Origin: Catonia carolina
Taxonomy: Eukaryota; Arthropoda; Insecta; Hemiptera; Achilidae
Length of the DNA stretch: 64,000 nucleotides
Assembly (NCBI GenBank): GCA_035578175.1
Contig: JAQMRL010000006.1
Coordinates: 65,952,001 to 66,016,000, forward strand
Direction: 5' to 3'
Position numbers and translations under genes: made by a program. The notes beneath the pieces are model-generated. The model was given only the letters and a program-made list of their open reading frames with translations. It made no database searches and was not told the DNA's origin. Of this stretch, positions 1 to 12,729 are shown in pieces. The first letter of the stretch is position 1; each line of letters opens with the position of its first letter.

Positions 1-3000
1 TATTTACTGAAAAACACTTACAGCCTGTAGGAGGGGAATAGGAACGGTTTTTGGAAATTAAGTTAAAAACATAATGTTTTCCAAATTTTTTTCAGGGTAA
101 AAAGTGTAAACTAAAAGTTTCACATAAGAGAAGAAACAGAGTTAGGTCAGATAGGACACAAAGTTCCCAAAAGAGAAGGATGGACACTTCACGTAAAACA
201 GTGTGACAAAACAAAGCCTTTAACTAGCAGAAATAAAATACGAGTTGATGAGAACCGCGAAGTTGACAGTAATATGTAACGAAGATTCCATTATAGTAAA
301 AATTACAGAAAGAAATTATATAACAGAGAAAATATTATTCTTGAAAAAAAAGAATAACACGTTTACTTCACAAATGAAATAAAACCTTTCATTTTCTCTT
401 TTAACACGATTAAAATTTTTTAAATAAGCCAAGGGCACTCATACATTAAATTTATTAAAAAAATCAAAACAGGTATAGTAAGGTAAACCTTTACAGACCC
501 CTAACCAATGAAACGGCCCTTTTCAAGCAAGGTTTCGCCACGTGTCGTCGGCCCCGGTCGGCGACAGTAATTTAGTAGGTTATCGGCTATCACGCGGAGT
601 CTTGACAATCAATGTGATAACCCAATCATAGTAAGGTTTTGGTTAATATATGCAGTTTTACTGGCTATATTATATATAAAAAACAGGCTAAGGATTATTT
701 TTTGGTATTTGCAGATTTAAATGAAAGATTAACGGTTACAATATGCATTTAACATTTGATGCAGAGTGCAATCACGTCACAACTTATTTTAACAGGTTAC
801 ATGTCAGTCGGTTAGCATTTTCGTATATATGTACAAATATTTAAATGTACTTCTTTGATTTTTTTTGTTACAATAATAACATATAAAACTTTTACTTTTC
901 ATTTAAAGTGTTAATAAACATAAATCGGCAAAATTGACAATAAAGTAAGTAAGTAAGTGATTTTATGTCGGTACGTGAAAGAAAAGAGTTTATAACTCAT
1001 TTTACAGCAGTTTGTAAAAAAAGAAGTTCATATTCGGAAACAGCATACAAGATACTGTTGATAAAGATTTAACAAATAAAAATGTTACAATTGGTAACAT
1101 TTTAATAATTACCAAAATATATTATATTTATTTGTACATGTGTGCTCATATTTGTTTAACGAATAATTTCATGACATTTGTTATTGTAATCTTACATTTA
1201 ATAGGCTTATAAATATAAAATGGAAACTAACCTGATCTATAACAGATACATTTGAGCTAAAGATTGGTTGCAGCGAAAATGTATGTATAAGGCTTTACAT
1301 ATCCAAAGCTTCTGAACTCTAATTCTGTTTTTTTGTTATATTACAACGGATTCATCAAGGACAAAACGCAGGCAAGTTTTACCAAAAGTTTACCTAGTGG
1401 TTGATTTGTGCGACCATTTATTTTTCAACCGACTTTCAATAGTTTTATATCTTTTTCAACTTCGTAACTTATGTAATTATTTTTTTTTGTGCGTACCATT
1501 AAATAATGCAGCTACCGATATACAATACGATATACAAACTCGTACAGTTATTGTTTTTTTTTTCAAATTTATGGCATTTAAAATACGTCTAAGCTATTCA
1601 TAAGACCTGTTTGTTTCTCATTTAGTTTTCTTGATTAATATAAATTTATTCCAGCTTGTGTTTTCCAGTTTGGCAATTTTTTTCATTAATTCATATATGG
1701 GATAGTTTATTCATCGTTTCTATTACGTATGTCGTTTTTCGTAAAATTTTCCTCCGGGAAATTATGATGTTCTTCAATATTATGTTATTGTTTGTTTGAA
1801 TATATCTTTTAAATAGATCCTAAAGGTTGTGGTTATGTAATAGAAATATAAATATATTTTAATTGTTACTTAATAAATTTCTGATGCTTCTTTCTTGCTT
1901 GTGCATAGTTCGCTACACAGTTACGTGTATGAAACCTTTGTGGATTTGGCTTCCTTTGTAATCTTCTTCAATCGTTTTCTATAATTTAAAAAAAACTGTT
2001 GAAAATACCTGGAGAGTAGAAAGAAAAGCGGCAACGAACAGCAATGTTATGAAATGTTATTAAAGTACTGTAACATCTAACCTTAGTCGGTTTGGTATCT
2101 GGGTTGAAACCATAGTAAGCTGACTAACTTTAAACTTAAAACAAGCAATTATTAATTTTACAAATTTAATAGTTACAATTATTTATTAAACTTAACGTAA
2201 TAACAAGTACAATAACGTCAATTAAATAGGCTACATTTACATAGTAAATTTGAGTATATCCTTAACATAGGATTTTATTTCGTATTTTATATTAGAGATA
2301 ACAAGAGTAACGTTGTTAATTAATAGGAGTTAATGTATTTCCAGTAATATTAATCGTACTTCTGTACTGCAATTTTTGGAACCTCGTGCAATCTGGAAAA
2401 TCCTAAGCACTCTTTACTCTCTAAAAAAAAAATCGATTTGTTGAGAGGTATCCTCTCAACATCATCAGTTAGTTGATCATGTATTTTGGTGACCAAAAAT
2501 TCATGAAATGTGAAATTTGGTAGGGAAGTTGAATGCACTAATGGGTAAGTTCCGATATGAAAATCAGAGCAATATGTTTCCATTTCGTTGGTTTGTAACA
2601 TTAGCTCAGGTTGTACTTAAAGAACATTTATTCATGTTAAAATAAAATTTCTTTTTATAAAAAAATAATTCAATTTCATTGCATTAGTGAGATGAACCCC
2701 TAATACTCCTGATTTTCGCGTCCAAAAAAATGATCAAGTAGTCTTACGGTTGAAAAAAACGAGAAAATGAAATTATTATCCCACTCAGGCACGGCATATC
2801 ATCATATGTCATTAAAATCATTTCACCCTTTACAGTTACAACCCAACGTCGTCGCTAATGACCACTGTAGTTGAGGCGAAGTTAAATAAACGAAGTCAAA
2901 ACAATTTTTACAAATCAAAACCCATTTTTTAAGTTGGAACACCTTACATTATGTGTCAACATATCGTTAACATTTACAGAGGTAGGCCTAACTCTATTGT

Positions 3001-3454
3001 TATGAGCTCAATAAATTAAATTATAGAGCTAAATTAATAAAACAATTTTAACAATTGAAAATTTAGCAGAAATTTATCAATTTTGAAAATTGTGTCAAAG
3101 TCGTTTCATTTTCTTTAATGTCACTGGTTAAAGTATTTTTTTATAAATTGCAATTTACTGATGATTTCAATTTAAGAGTACAAAACAAAAATAATGAATG
3201 CTACGCTTGTTTAAAAGGATGTTATGAAAAGAGAAAGTCCGTTCTCTAGTAGGTATTTAGTCTGAATAAGTAAATATTATAATGTCAAAATCTTCTAAAC
3301 GGTTTTGAAATATACCTAAGGATCTACTAAAGAGTTTTGTTGCTTCTCTTGGTCTAGACATCTTGTCAAACTGTCCATGGTTTTAGTAGCCTAATATGTA
3401 ACTGGAATGTGCGGAAATCAGAATTAACATGTAAATTATTTTTATGTTTCGCAG
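1..3454. other. Host intergenic DNA, left end of duplication copy 1
   Basis: AT-rich sequence with no convincing coding region. From about 560 on it can be matched by eye, with many indels, to the stretch starting near 39255, so it belongs to the first copy of the host duplication. The short open frames here have no recognisable composition or motif and I read them as chance. Confidence 0.6.
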
Positions 3455-3531
3455 ATATTGAACGAGGGATTTACGAGTCCAGTCAACCTTAATTCCTTGG
3501 TTAAAGAATTTTTACTAAATATTTGGAAAAA

Positions 3532-6500
3532 ATGAAAGAACTTTGCTTGATTTTTGTCGTCGCAGGTGTATTTCTCCTATACTTTGTAAGTGCACTAATT
3601 ATTTAATTAATTAATTAATTTCTCTAGCTTATATCCTGGTGAGGCAGATAAGGTGCCCCAAATTTATTGCAGGAAAACGGAGTGACATGGAATGATACGA
3701 AAAGAATATTTACGAATATTGTGACCATTGGCTATTTAATAATAATATTTTCGTCCTATTTGAAAGTAAAGGGTTTGCCAAAACTTAAGACCCGTGTTCG
3801 AATCTCGTAACGTTCATATGTAGTTGTATATGTAAGTTTTCTGGCACAGTTTGAAAGATATATAAGTTGATATTTAATCTAGGAATTGAACGTTTCAAGT
3901 ATCTTCACCACAATACAATGGTCAGATAATTTTTTTGTCAATGAAATTAACAAAATTGTATTTAAAAAAATGTGTCAAATGTAGCAAGGATTTGAGCATT
4001 GTTATGATTTATTGCCTATTGTCAATTCTGAAATTACCGTTTAACAAAAGGTGTTCGAAGTGAGCCTTATTACATTATATAAATTTCACAAGTCTTTTTG
4101 GAAAACAGTTTTCAGTACTTACCAACTCTTCCCTCCCGGCAACCTACATTTATTCTTTCATACGTGTCTTTCCTGATGACATGATGCCATAAGGAAGAAT
4201 GCGGTATTATTTTAATACTCGGCAAATGGTTCTCTGGCTTAATCCAGAATCATTTTCGAGACGCCTAGTAGATATCTGTGGGTTAATTTGTAATACTGCA
4301 TCAATGTCAGCAAATCTCTCAGCTTTAACTTTAGGAATTCTCCTCCGTTACTTCGAAGGTTTAACTTGTCCTGTTGTCCGTACTCATTCCGTAACGCGTT
4401 GAACATTTTTAAAGATATTGTAAAGTGTAATAAGGATTTATCACGATACAATCTTAAAGCATCCTTACTATTACAAATTATTAATACTAAATATTTATTA
4501 TTAATAATAAATAAATTTAAGTTAATATTGTTATTATTTAAATTTTACTTTAAAATATGCCTAAAAAATTTTTGGTCCATTTATCCAGATCTTAAATTAG
4601 TTTCTGTGTGAACATTCTGTTAGTAAAATTATTTGGCAGTTCGTTTATTAAGTGGTGGAGGTGAAGGCAACTATTCCATCCTGGGTTCGAGAAAATTCGG
4701 AAGAATTTTTCAGTGATGAAATGTAAAACACTAGTTTTACGTTGGGAGAAATGTGTAATGCTTAAAGATGTCTATTTTGAGAATATATACATGATTTTGA
4801 AGGTTAGGAATTTAACTTTAATTTGCTTTACCCGATCTTACGATCTATTTTTGTTCACTTTCTACAAGCATGTGTGCCCACCCTCGTATAATCAAACTGT
4901 CTCCTACAAACATTAAGATCTGTTCGTGATACCTCATATGGAACGACAGGACAAAGATTATTGGGCTGTTACACGAGACGTGAAAGTATTTTTATTTATG
5001 TATATATTAATTTTTTTTTGTATGTCTGAGAGTAATTAAATCGAGTTCATGAAACAAATTTCCAAAAAAAGTTGGGGCTTACCTAACGATGTTCTTGTTA
5101 ATTGATATTGCAGTACAAAAATCTTACTAAAGTGCGTGTCCATTGCAGCCGACCGCCAGGCCCTGATACATATCGCAAAAAATAATGCGTGTAAGGAAAA
5201 TACACGATATTGTAATGTCAATTTTTCAGTTTATTTATTTTATAAAATTTTAAGATTAAATGTTTAAGTTTGTGACAAATATTTTCGATGTGGTACTTTA
5301 CAATTTTCAATTTAAATGCTGATCTATAATTACGGCCGAGTATTTTTTTCGGGTCCTTTTTGGACGTAGTTTGTCTCCTCATCGACTGGGAAGACGATGA
5401 CAGTTGTATAACTGATGATCTGTTATTGTATGGGCCAATGCCTCACCTACATACCTGACAATTTTTAGTAGCTCTTCATTTTTTTCTTTAGGGTAGTTAT
5501 GAAGTTCAAGGTAGTTAGCTCGGGTATAATGCGGGAAGTCAGAGACAGTTCTATGCAGGCATTTGTTTTCCTTCTTCAGTGTACGTGTTTCCATACCCTA
5601 GGCTTCAATTTCCTCAAGACACGAAGCAAGCAGACTCTCCTGATTGCTAACCTTCTTTAATATACATTCCACATCATTGAGGCACTGTAGTTTTGTTTTT
5701 CCCAAATCTCGTTTTATTCTCCTATTCTCCTTCCGTATCCCATCCAACATCTAAACCAGTTAAAAGAAAGATACCTCGCCCTCAGAAACAGCAGCTTGTA
5801 GAAAAAGCTTCGTCTTTTGTATTATTTAGTACAGAATTCACATCTCTATTTTTTCTAAATTTGTATCATGCATTTTACTTCGTTTACTTTATTATTTGCA
5901 CATGTTCCATGAAATGAACAATTACTCACAACAAATCACCTTTAAGCTGTTTCTACCTCTGATCGACTTACTACTTACATTACACGAAATATTAACACAA
6001 AAACATTACGCAGAACATATAGAGCTATAAAGAATTAAACTATAAAACTTTAATTTAAGTTGATGTTAACAAAACTAGCACAGTCACTTGCGTACAAAAA
6101 TAACTATAAGTAGTAGATTAATATCGAAAATGATTTAGTCAGAACATAATTAAACTGAACAGATAAGGAAGGGAAGTTTGCACAAACCCAACCACTCTGT
6201 TCGACTGCTAATCATTGACTGAATTTAAACTAATTTTATGCGTTATGTTTAACTTATTTCAGCAGTGTGTTGAAAGCAGACCTGCGCCCTCAACGTCAGC
6301 ATCTTATTCAAACAAAAAAATCAAAAAAAGTTTAAAACATCAAGAATCGCCAGAAAAAATTGAAAATTTGAGGAATGTTATAAAAGATCACCGTTGGGCA
6401 TCCAAATTTGTGACGCTACCGCTCATTGGTTTGCTTTTACCATGCTGCACACTTTCGCTGTTGATATGTTATTGTCTTTGGTGTTTCGTTACATGTGGCA

Positions 6501-6658
6501 ATAAATGCGATTTTTCCGAAGCTCCATGGAAAGATCCCAAGACTAACTTGTGTAGCTTCTGGGAAGAACTTTGTGATTACACCTCTGCTGCATGGGGTTG
6601 TATGAATGTGGATACATATGTTGACAAGTGGTACGAATCTGTCAAAACTTCTTCTTAA
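3532..6658 (+). CDS. Spliced small secreted/membrane protein gene, paralogue A
   Basis: Exon 1 coding part is 3532-3585 (18 codons) and starts MKELCLIFVVAGVFLLYF, a good signal-peptide core, ending exactly at a GTAAGT donor in phase 0. An upstream acceptor (gcag, 3451-3454) suggests a 5' UTR exon. A phase-0 acceptor at 6262 leads to exon 6263-6658 (131 aa), giving 149 aa in total. The mature part has a basic, Ser-rich N-terminus, one strong membrane span (about FVTLPLIGLLLPCCTLSLLI) and a Cys/Trp-rich tail. The acceptor is a tandem CAGCAG, which could add or drop one Gln. The same exons, phases and splice sites recur at 42691-45411. I do not recognise the family; the function is unknown. Confidence 0.6.
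3673..3810 (+). CDS. Alternative second exon of paralogue A
   Basis: An acceptor (ttattgcag, ending 3672) lies 87 nt after the exon-1 donor and opens a phase-0 frame that starts ENGVTWNDTK, contains a hydrophobic stretch (about TIGYLIIIFSSYL) and stops at 3810. Joined to exon 1 this would make a 63-residue protein. The matching exon in the second copy starts at 42814 with the same ENGVTWNDTK. A conserved GTAAAG in the middle could be a further donor leading, again in phase 0, to the 6263 exon. Whether the exon is alternative or internal cannot be decided from sequence alone. Confidence 0.45.
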   Translation, partial: ENGVTWNDTKRIFTNIVTIGYLIIIFSSYLKVKGLPKLKTRVRIS

Positions 6659-7299
6659 CAATGTAAGTGTGAAAGTAACGTAAAACATAGAGAAAACCAT
6701 CTCTCTGGATCTTATTCTACAGCTATTAAAAAATACAATAAGTATTTTAAAACTTGACTTACAGCAACATATTAATTTAAAAAAATTCTCTTAATCCAGT
6801 GAAATGATGAATTATTATTTTCGAATAAAATGTTCATTTAGATTTCTGTCTATAAATTAATAGTTCATCAAAAAATGCGTAACTCATCAAAAATGCAAGT
6901 ACATATTTTTCCTACCTCCGGTGACCTACGAGTGTGTTTACTCGTATGTAAACACACGTGTAAATAATTAAATGAATTTGTGATATAAAATTATAAACAT
7001 ACTTGGCAATTTGTTGCCATAATCGGCGTGATAATTTACACTATTGTCATTTTGGTGAACAAGCTTTCCGGAAAAAATATCTTCCCCTTCAAAAAAGTTG
7101 CCGTAAATAAGACATGCGTTTGAACGTTGTATAGACGCTCTAAAACGGTCTGCAAACTTTTGTTATGAAACTAATTCTTTTCAAAGAATACGCGAAAACA
7201 CCTTGGCGCTTAGTTAGGGCTAATTGCCTGGTGTTCAATCAAGTCAATATTTAAACTTCGCTAGGTAGTGTCTCGTTAAAGCACCACACAGAGACCAAC

Positions 7300-7953
7300 T
7301 GATTGTGAACAACTCCAGAACTCAGCATTTCTATTTTTTTCTTCTCAGTGGCTCCATTTGCTGATGACGATTAATTGCATTCGTCGACAATTTCTGTTTA
7401 TAAACTAAATAACCAATACATCATGACAAAAAACAGTAACTTTTCATGTGGTTAAGACGTGTTTGAACTTCTTTGGTGAATTTATGCACTCACGATGTTT
7501 TGGCTGATGTCTTTTTTAAGGTTGAGATGTTGAATCCAGGTCTCATCTATAGTAACAATTAATTTTTAGAAATCTTCACATTTAATATAATAATGGGTGA
7601 GGAACATTAGCAATAATGCTATTCAGCGAGCTCTGTGCTTTTCAGGCAGCAACTTTTGAAATCAATCGAGCACTCAGCTGTTTGCTGCGTATATTAAAAT
7701 CTTTTTAAGCGATGATATCGGCCCTTTAGGAAGTTCCTCACTAAACCTATCTATGGTAATCGTCCACTTCTCCTGAACCACTTGGTCAATTTTTCAACAC
7801 AATTCTTTTCTGCGACAGACTTGCATCCATGCCGCCTTCACATTTAATGTTGTTTAGCCGTGAATGTTTAACACTTGTGCAAATAGAATTTTTACCATAA
7901 TGCTCGGCTTAAGTTACGGTAAACTACTGTTTCACTTGTCCCTTCAGCAATAT
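7300..7953 (-). pseudogene. Degenerate mariner-like transposase relic (copy 1)
   Basis: On the minus strand around 7530-7560 the translation contains DETWIQHL, resembling the first catalytic block (DETW) of mariner transposases. The surroundings are full of stops and frameshifts. Related remnants sit at the equivalent place in the other duplication copies (about 46.6-47.3 kb and 53.36-53.86 kb), so the insertion predates the duplication. The assignment rests mainly on this one motif and is tentative. Confidence 0.4.
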
Positions 7954-8762
7954 TGTAGGGATTAGGGTACCCTATATTATACCTTGTATTGTATTTATTA
8001 TGTATGTGTTTTATTTCAGGAATATTAATTAATAAAAACAAACATTGTTAAAATTGTACTATTATATTTTAATTATTTAAATTCTTACAAAACAATCAAT
8101 AAAATGAAATTATGCAATATTGAACTTTACACGTGCCGGGATGTGGTTTGTTAAAGCAGATAGTTGTTTTAACAAATCTAAATTAGGATGCGTTAGTAAA
8201 AATTGATTAAGCAATATCGCGGTTATTTTGTCATGCCACGAGGCGACGGTATTTAGATAAGGTTGCATGACGTAAAAGGTGCCGTGTGCAAAACCTAAAT
8301 TCGTCGTGCGAAGCCTCTTGTGGCCGGGCCTCTTCCTGAGGGACAGCCTATTATGGTGGTTTCGAAGAGGACCCCCGTTGTGATAGTAGGGAGAGGAAAA
8401 AGTATAAAAGAGTTGTTTAAGTCTATCTCGGGGAGACAATCAGTGTCTACTGTGCTTCGACATCTTCCTATATGAGTGCAGATCGGCAGCTAACTCGATT
8501 ATCTTGGCAGCTAGACCATACACTGTGGCAGCTAGAGTCTAATATGCGGTCATTCATTATATTAGGTATGTTGTAAATTTTAGCATATGTAAAGTGCAAT
8601 ATTGATGTTTAAGTAAAAGCCATTCTTAATTGTATAATTAGTTCATAGTTATTATTGATTAAATTAAACATACGCTTCTGGGAATTGCAATTTTTTTCAT
8701 TTATAAAACTACCTTGAATACCAAATCGGCAGAAAAGGTCCACCACTCGGCCAGCCACTACA
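7954..8762 (+). mobile_element. Probable solo LTR (809 bp), private to copy 1
   Basis: The block starts TGTAGGG and ends CACTACA, a TG...CA structure with short inverted ends, and is missing from the matching place in copy 2 (near 47290). Inside, on the plus strand, is a TATAAAAG (about 8402) followed about 40 bp later by a TCAGT initiator-like sequence, as expected for a U3/R promoter. The flanks ATAT and ATAA suggest a 4-bp target duplication with one change. A 109-codon open frame on the minus strand (8439-8110) has no recognisable features and is probably chance. Confidence 0.5.
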
Positions 8763-10590
8763 ATAATTATAAAAGCTAAAATAACAATAGCAACTCAACA
8801 TCACACTGGCCAGTTTTACATGCCTACAGCTCAGTTCAAAATGGCGTGCTGGCGTAGACAGTAGCAGTGGTTATAATAAGAGATCACTTGCTATTGCCTC
8901 AGTCTACTATTTGTTCGGCATTTTTGAGGCTTGATCGAAAATTTAAAAAAACGTGGGCCTGATGGTATTATTTGGACATTTTAAAGTACGCGTAGATAAA
9001 TTAATAACATCTAGGATTTTCTCTTCTTTGTAGATCTTATCTGTTTCTTTTTTCCAAATACTTCACTATTCTCACAAAAGTTACCTTTCGCCATTATTTT
9101 TACTGTACTTTATTATTAGATGCTAATTAGTACACCGTTAGTAATTACTCGGAGGATTTAGTGTGTGAAATTATTTTTTTAGTAGAGATGTACGTAAATA
9201 AAATTTATTAGTACAACATAATTGATTTTTTCATTTTAAAAAACCATATTTAATTTTATTAGTTACGTTTAAATTCTTCATGGGTATAAAAATTATTTTG
9301 TTTTAATTATCTGTCTTTTTTAAAGCAAATATGTTTCTAAAATTTAAGTCCTAAACAATACAAGACTTATGCAACTAAACCTTAATTCATACATTTTCAA
9401 ATAACATTAAACATTAGTAGTAACGTGTAAATATTGTTCAGTCAAAAGAATTATTCAACATAAAATCTCTTAAAATACATGGCTTCAAAATTAAAAATTA
9501 AGTTTTGTCATTGGTGCTCAATAGGAAGATATATATACTGTATAATTTTCTGTAAGTAAATGGTTAAAAAAGTTAACGTTGATGTAAAACTTTCTTAATT
9601 AAAAAAATACATTTTAAGCAAAACATTTGTACATTTTGAGAATAAAATATGTTGTTGAAAATACAGAAACTGTTTTTTTGTAATCTTCTTTTGATCCAAG
9701 CTGTAGTTTATCGGAAAATTATGTTTTTCCTGTGAATTGGTATCTTAGGAATTTCGTGAAGTAAATTTTATGTTAAATACAGAGACCATAAAATTGGTTT
9801 AACTTTCAAATGATTCAGTTTACTTTCCAGTAATTACATATTCAACAAAATATGTCAATTTTGTTTATATCACACGACCTTAAAACTCTCATGCATATTA
9901 AGGGGTGTTAACGTAGAATGGCATTTGCGTCCTCCGTTCCGGGCAAGCGAACACACTCCGATCTTACGTGCGATCTTCCCTATCTCTTAAGTAGGATATT
10001 TCCAGATTACAACATGGACATCTCCGTTCAAAAAACAAATTTTGATGGTTGCCATTATGTAAAATATTTTGCGGAGTGAAACTGTTGTCAATAGGTGTAT
10101 GAAATAGCAAAATAGAAAATTCGAATAATTTTTGATGGTTGTGACTTAACCTATTCTAATTGTGCAGATATGACGAAAAAGCGAATACTTTAAGTATATT
10201 TTGGGAACAACCGCAATTTCAGAGGTTAGAAGTTTTCGATTGTATGACTATTGTAATAAAATCTCTTCATTTCTTGGTCGATCTAACATACTTACCTGAC
10301 AAATTTTTCTCCAGAAACTCATTTCCACAAATATAATTTGTGAAAATATAGCGAAATGAAGTAGGTTTTTAGAAAACTAAAACAGTTAATAACAATCTTT
10401 TCTAGAAAGATTTGGTTTTATTATGATCAAACAGCTCCTAGTTTATGAATATACCTCGACGAACACCATACTATAGTATTGTAATCGTCCATAGGAAAGG
10501 GACATTATCTCACCCAAGTCAAATTGTGGTTTGAGTATTTTTTACACAGAACTTAATACTGAATACAATGATATTTTTACATTTTTGGTT
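8763..10590. other. Host intergenic DNA
   Basis: AT-rich sequence with no gene recognised. Most of it aligns by eye with about 47280-50400 of copy 2, apart from the elements inserted there. Confidence 0.5.
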
Positions 10591-10594
10591 TTTA

Positions 10595-10673
10595 TATCCC
10601 ACGAAGAGGTTGCTATTTTTGAATTAATAAGCCGGACGTATCACACACTCTTCAAACTAGAAACATTACAGGT
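10595..10673. repeat. Left arm of a ~79-bp inverted repeat pair
   Basis: The arm begins tatcccacgaagaggttgc and is the reverse complement, with several mismatches, of 12615-12693. The pair brackets the LINE relic and the mariner-like relic. It could be the terminal inverted repeats of a larger transposon that received both insertions, or two copies of a short repeat in opposite orientation. Confidence 0.6.
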
Positions 10674-10766
10674 TTTTTTGCGCCTTGGAAACTCCAGGAG
10701 AATTATACGACATGTCAGTTGTAACACCTGAAATACATATAAGAATCACACAATTTATCACTACTA

Positions 10767-11770
10767 TCACGAAAGAAATTCTTCTACGCTATAAAAAGTT
10801 TCACCGATAAAGTAATTTTTCAGATTCTTTTTAAAGGAATGCAAATTATCACAACATTTTAAAATTTGGGGTAATTTATTCATGAATTTTCTCCCTGCAT
10901 AAGTAGGTATTTGTTCAAACAATTTTGTGGAGAGATTAGCCACATAATAATCATTTCTGTTTCTCGTGTTATGATTGTGAGCATTGAAATTCTGCATAAA
11001 ATGATTCTGCCTAACATACATAATCACCTCAAAAATTTAGAGAGAGGGAACTGTAAGCAATTTAAGCTCCTTAAATAGTGGTCTGCATGAGGTTAGCTGG
11101 TTAGCTCCCACCATACACCCAATAGCTCTCTTTTGAATTTTCAAAACCTTATTCATTATACCCATGCTAGAATTACCCCGTAATTAGATACCATAACGTA
11201 TATGAGACAGAATAAGACCATGATAAGCTGCCATCAGTAATTTTTCATCATTTAATCTGGCAATTTGTTTTAGTGCAAATAATCCAGTTGCTATTTTACT
11301 ACAAACTTGATTGATATAGAAATCCCAAGACAGAAATCTATTCAGAGATACTCCTAGAAACTTTACCGATTCTGCATGCTCTAAACTATTATTATGAATA
11401 AATACATCGACTTCTTTACTTTCGTTAACGTTTTGTTTATTTTTGAACTGCAAGTACTGACACTTGTTCCCATTAACTGTTTATAACATTTGATTCAAGA
11501 ACTGTACTACGGACTTTATGTTAACATGTGTATTTACTTCAAGAGCATCTACCAGTAAACTGTTACTGATAACTGAAGTATTATCAGCAAATAACAAAGC
11601 TCAGCCATTAGGTATGACTTCTGGTACCCTATTAATATACAATAGAAACAGAATTGGACCTAAAACTGACCCTTGTGGAATGTCTGCTTTGACTTCAAGC
11701 TTTCCAGTTACAACCTTTATAAGTTTCCCCCGAACAACTCTAGTTAACTCCACACACCGTAATCTATTAA
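10767..11770 (-). pseudogene. Non-LTR retrotransposon (LINE) reverse transcriptase, 3' relic
   Basis: Read from 11770 down, the minus strand gives DIPQGSVLGPILFLLYIN, then a damaged active-site block (LLFADNTSV, where FADDTS is expected), then a typical RT C-terminal segment ending LSHIRYGI, and a thumb-like tail to 10767. Stops and at least one frame change interrupt it. These are the hallmarks of Jockey/CR1-like LINE reverse transcriptases. The endonuclease and the 5' half are absent, consistent with 5' truncation. Confidence 0.75.
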
Positions 11771-11798
11771 CAGTAGAGATATAATAAATAGATACATA

Positions 11799-12597
11799 AG
11801 AAAGTACCCTCGAGTTTCATTTGCTTATGATTAATCAAAACAAAATGGCGGAATAAGAAAAATATTATCAAAAGTGAACAATAATCTTGTGGATAAAACT
11901 ACTTGAACTCAAATGGTATAACAGTGCGGGTTGTTGTCACCAAGGATGATAATTTATCGCATGACATATCCCATCAGACAATGACTGGTGACGGACACGC
12001 TTCAATTTTAACTAATCACGTAGTTCCTCATGTTTCTCAGGTGGAGATGCTGGACTTTTTTCAGCATGATGGAGCTCCTTCACATTATGCCAATTAGGTG
12101 AAAGCGGTTTTAAACCAAAATCTTCCTAACCGTGAGTAGGTCGTGGCAGCGGCCTCATGGAGTGGCCTCCAAGATCGCCAGACTTGTCTGTTTGCAATTT
12201 TTTCCTATGGTGCTTTTTGAAAGAAAAGGTTATTCTCACACCACTATCATCACACTATCACGCAGACACGCTATCGTCAGAGACGATGAATTAATGAGGC
12301 TGATTAAAAGGGAACTGCTGTTGATACCACGGCAATTTTTCAAAAACGCTTATGACTCATTTATGTTTTGTCGCTATCAGTGCATAGCTATTGATGGACA
12401 TCAGTTCGAATAAAGGTTAATGAAACAAATTGTGTTCACTAATAATTTTTTACTCTCAATTTTTTTTCATTTCTTTTATATTATTACTTAAATAACATTG
12501 TAACAAATCACCAATTTGAAATGGTTATGCAAATAAAATTACTTTTTGCCATATGTTTTGATTTATCATAAGCAACTGAAACTCGAGGGTACTTTTT
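11799..12597 (+). mobile_element. Deleted mariner-like element with transposase remnant
   Basis: Both ends carry an imperfect inverted repeat of roughly 40 bp containing AAGTACCCTCGAGTTTCA, flanked by TA on each side (11797-11798 and 12598-12599), the target duplication of Tc1/mariner elements. Inside, the plus strand keeps transposase pieces: FFQHDGAPSHYA, then a block readable across frames as WPPRSPDLS and FFLW-like sequence. These are the second and third catalytic regions of mariner transposases. At 799 bp, with stops and frameshifts and no N-terminal half, the copy is inactive. Confidence 0.7.
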
Positions 12598-12614
12598 TAT
12601 ACCTGTTTATTATA

Positions 12615-12693
12615 CCTGTAAAGTTTCCAGTCTGTAGAGTGTGCGATACGTCCGGCATATTAATTCAAAAAAGCAACCTCTTCGTGGGACACC
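12615..12693. repeat. Right arm of the ~79-bp inverted repeat pair
   Basis: This is the inverted partner of 10595-10673 and ends with cctcttcgtgggacacc. Confidence 0.6.
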
Positions 12694-12729
12694 CGTTATT
12701 CATAAAAATAAAATATCCACATACGTAGA

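Larger units (their letters stand above)
560..10400 (+). repeat. Host segmental duplication, copy 1
   Basis: This segment is colinear with about 39255-50400. Landmarks shared in order are the signal-peptide exon (3532 / 42691), the Cys-rich membrane exon (6263 / 45064), a mariner-like relic (about 7.3-7.9 kb / 46.6-47.3 kb) and a stretch around 9930 / 50270 beginning 'gcgtcc'. Divergence is substantial, with many small indels and several element insertions private to one copy, so the duplication is old. Boundaries are estimates by eye; the left limit may lie outside the window. Confidence 0.75.

Noticed and set aside
8110..8439. 109-codon minus-strand frame
   Set aside because: Inside a probable solo LTR, opposite to its promoter, without recognisable features.
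8735..8762. tRNA-derived SINE, because the minus strand reads GGCTGGCCGAGTGGT like a tRNA A box
   Set aside because: No convincing B box follows at the right distance, and the segment is the end of the probable solo LTR.
11903..12413. Functional host genes in two plus-strand frames
   Set aside because: They are pieces of a mariner-like transposase between its own inverted ends.
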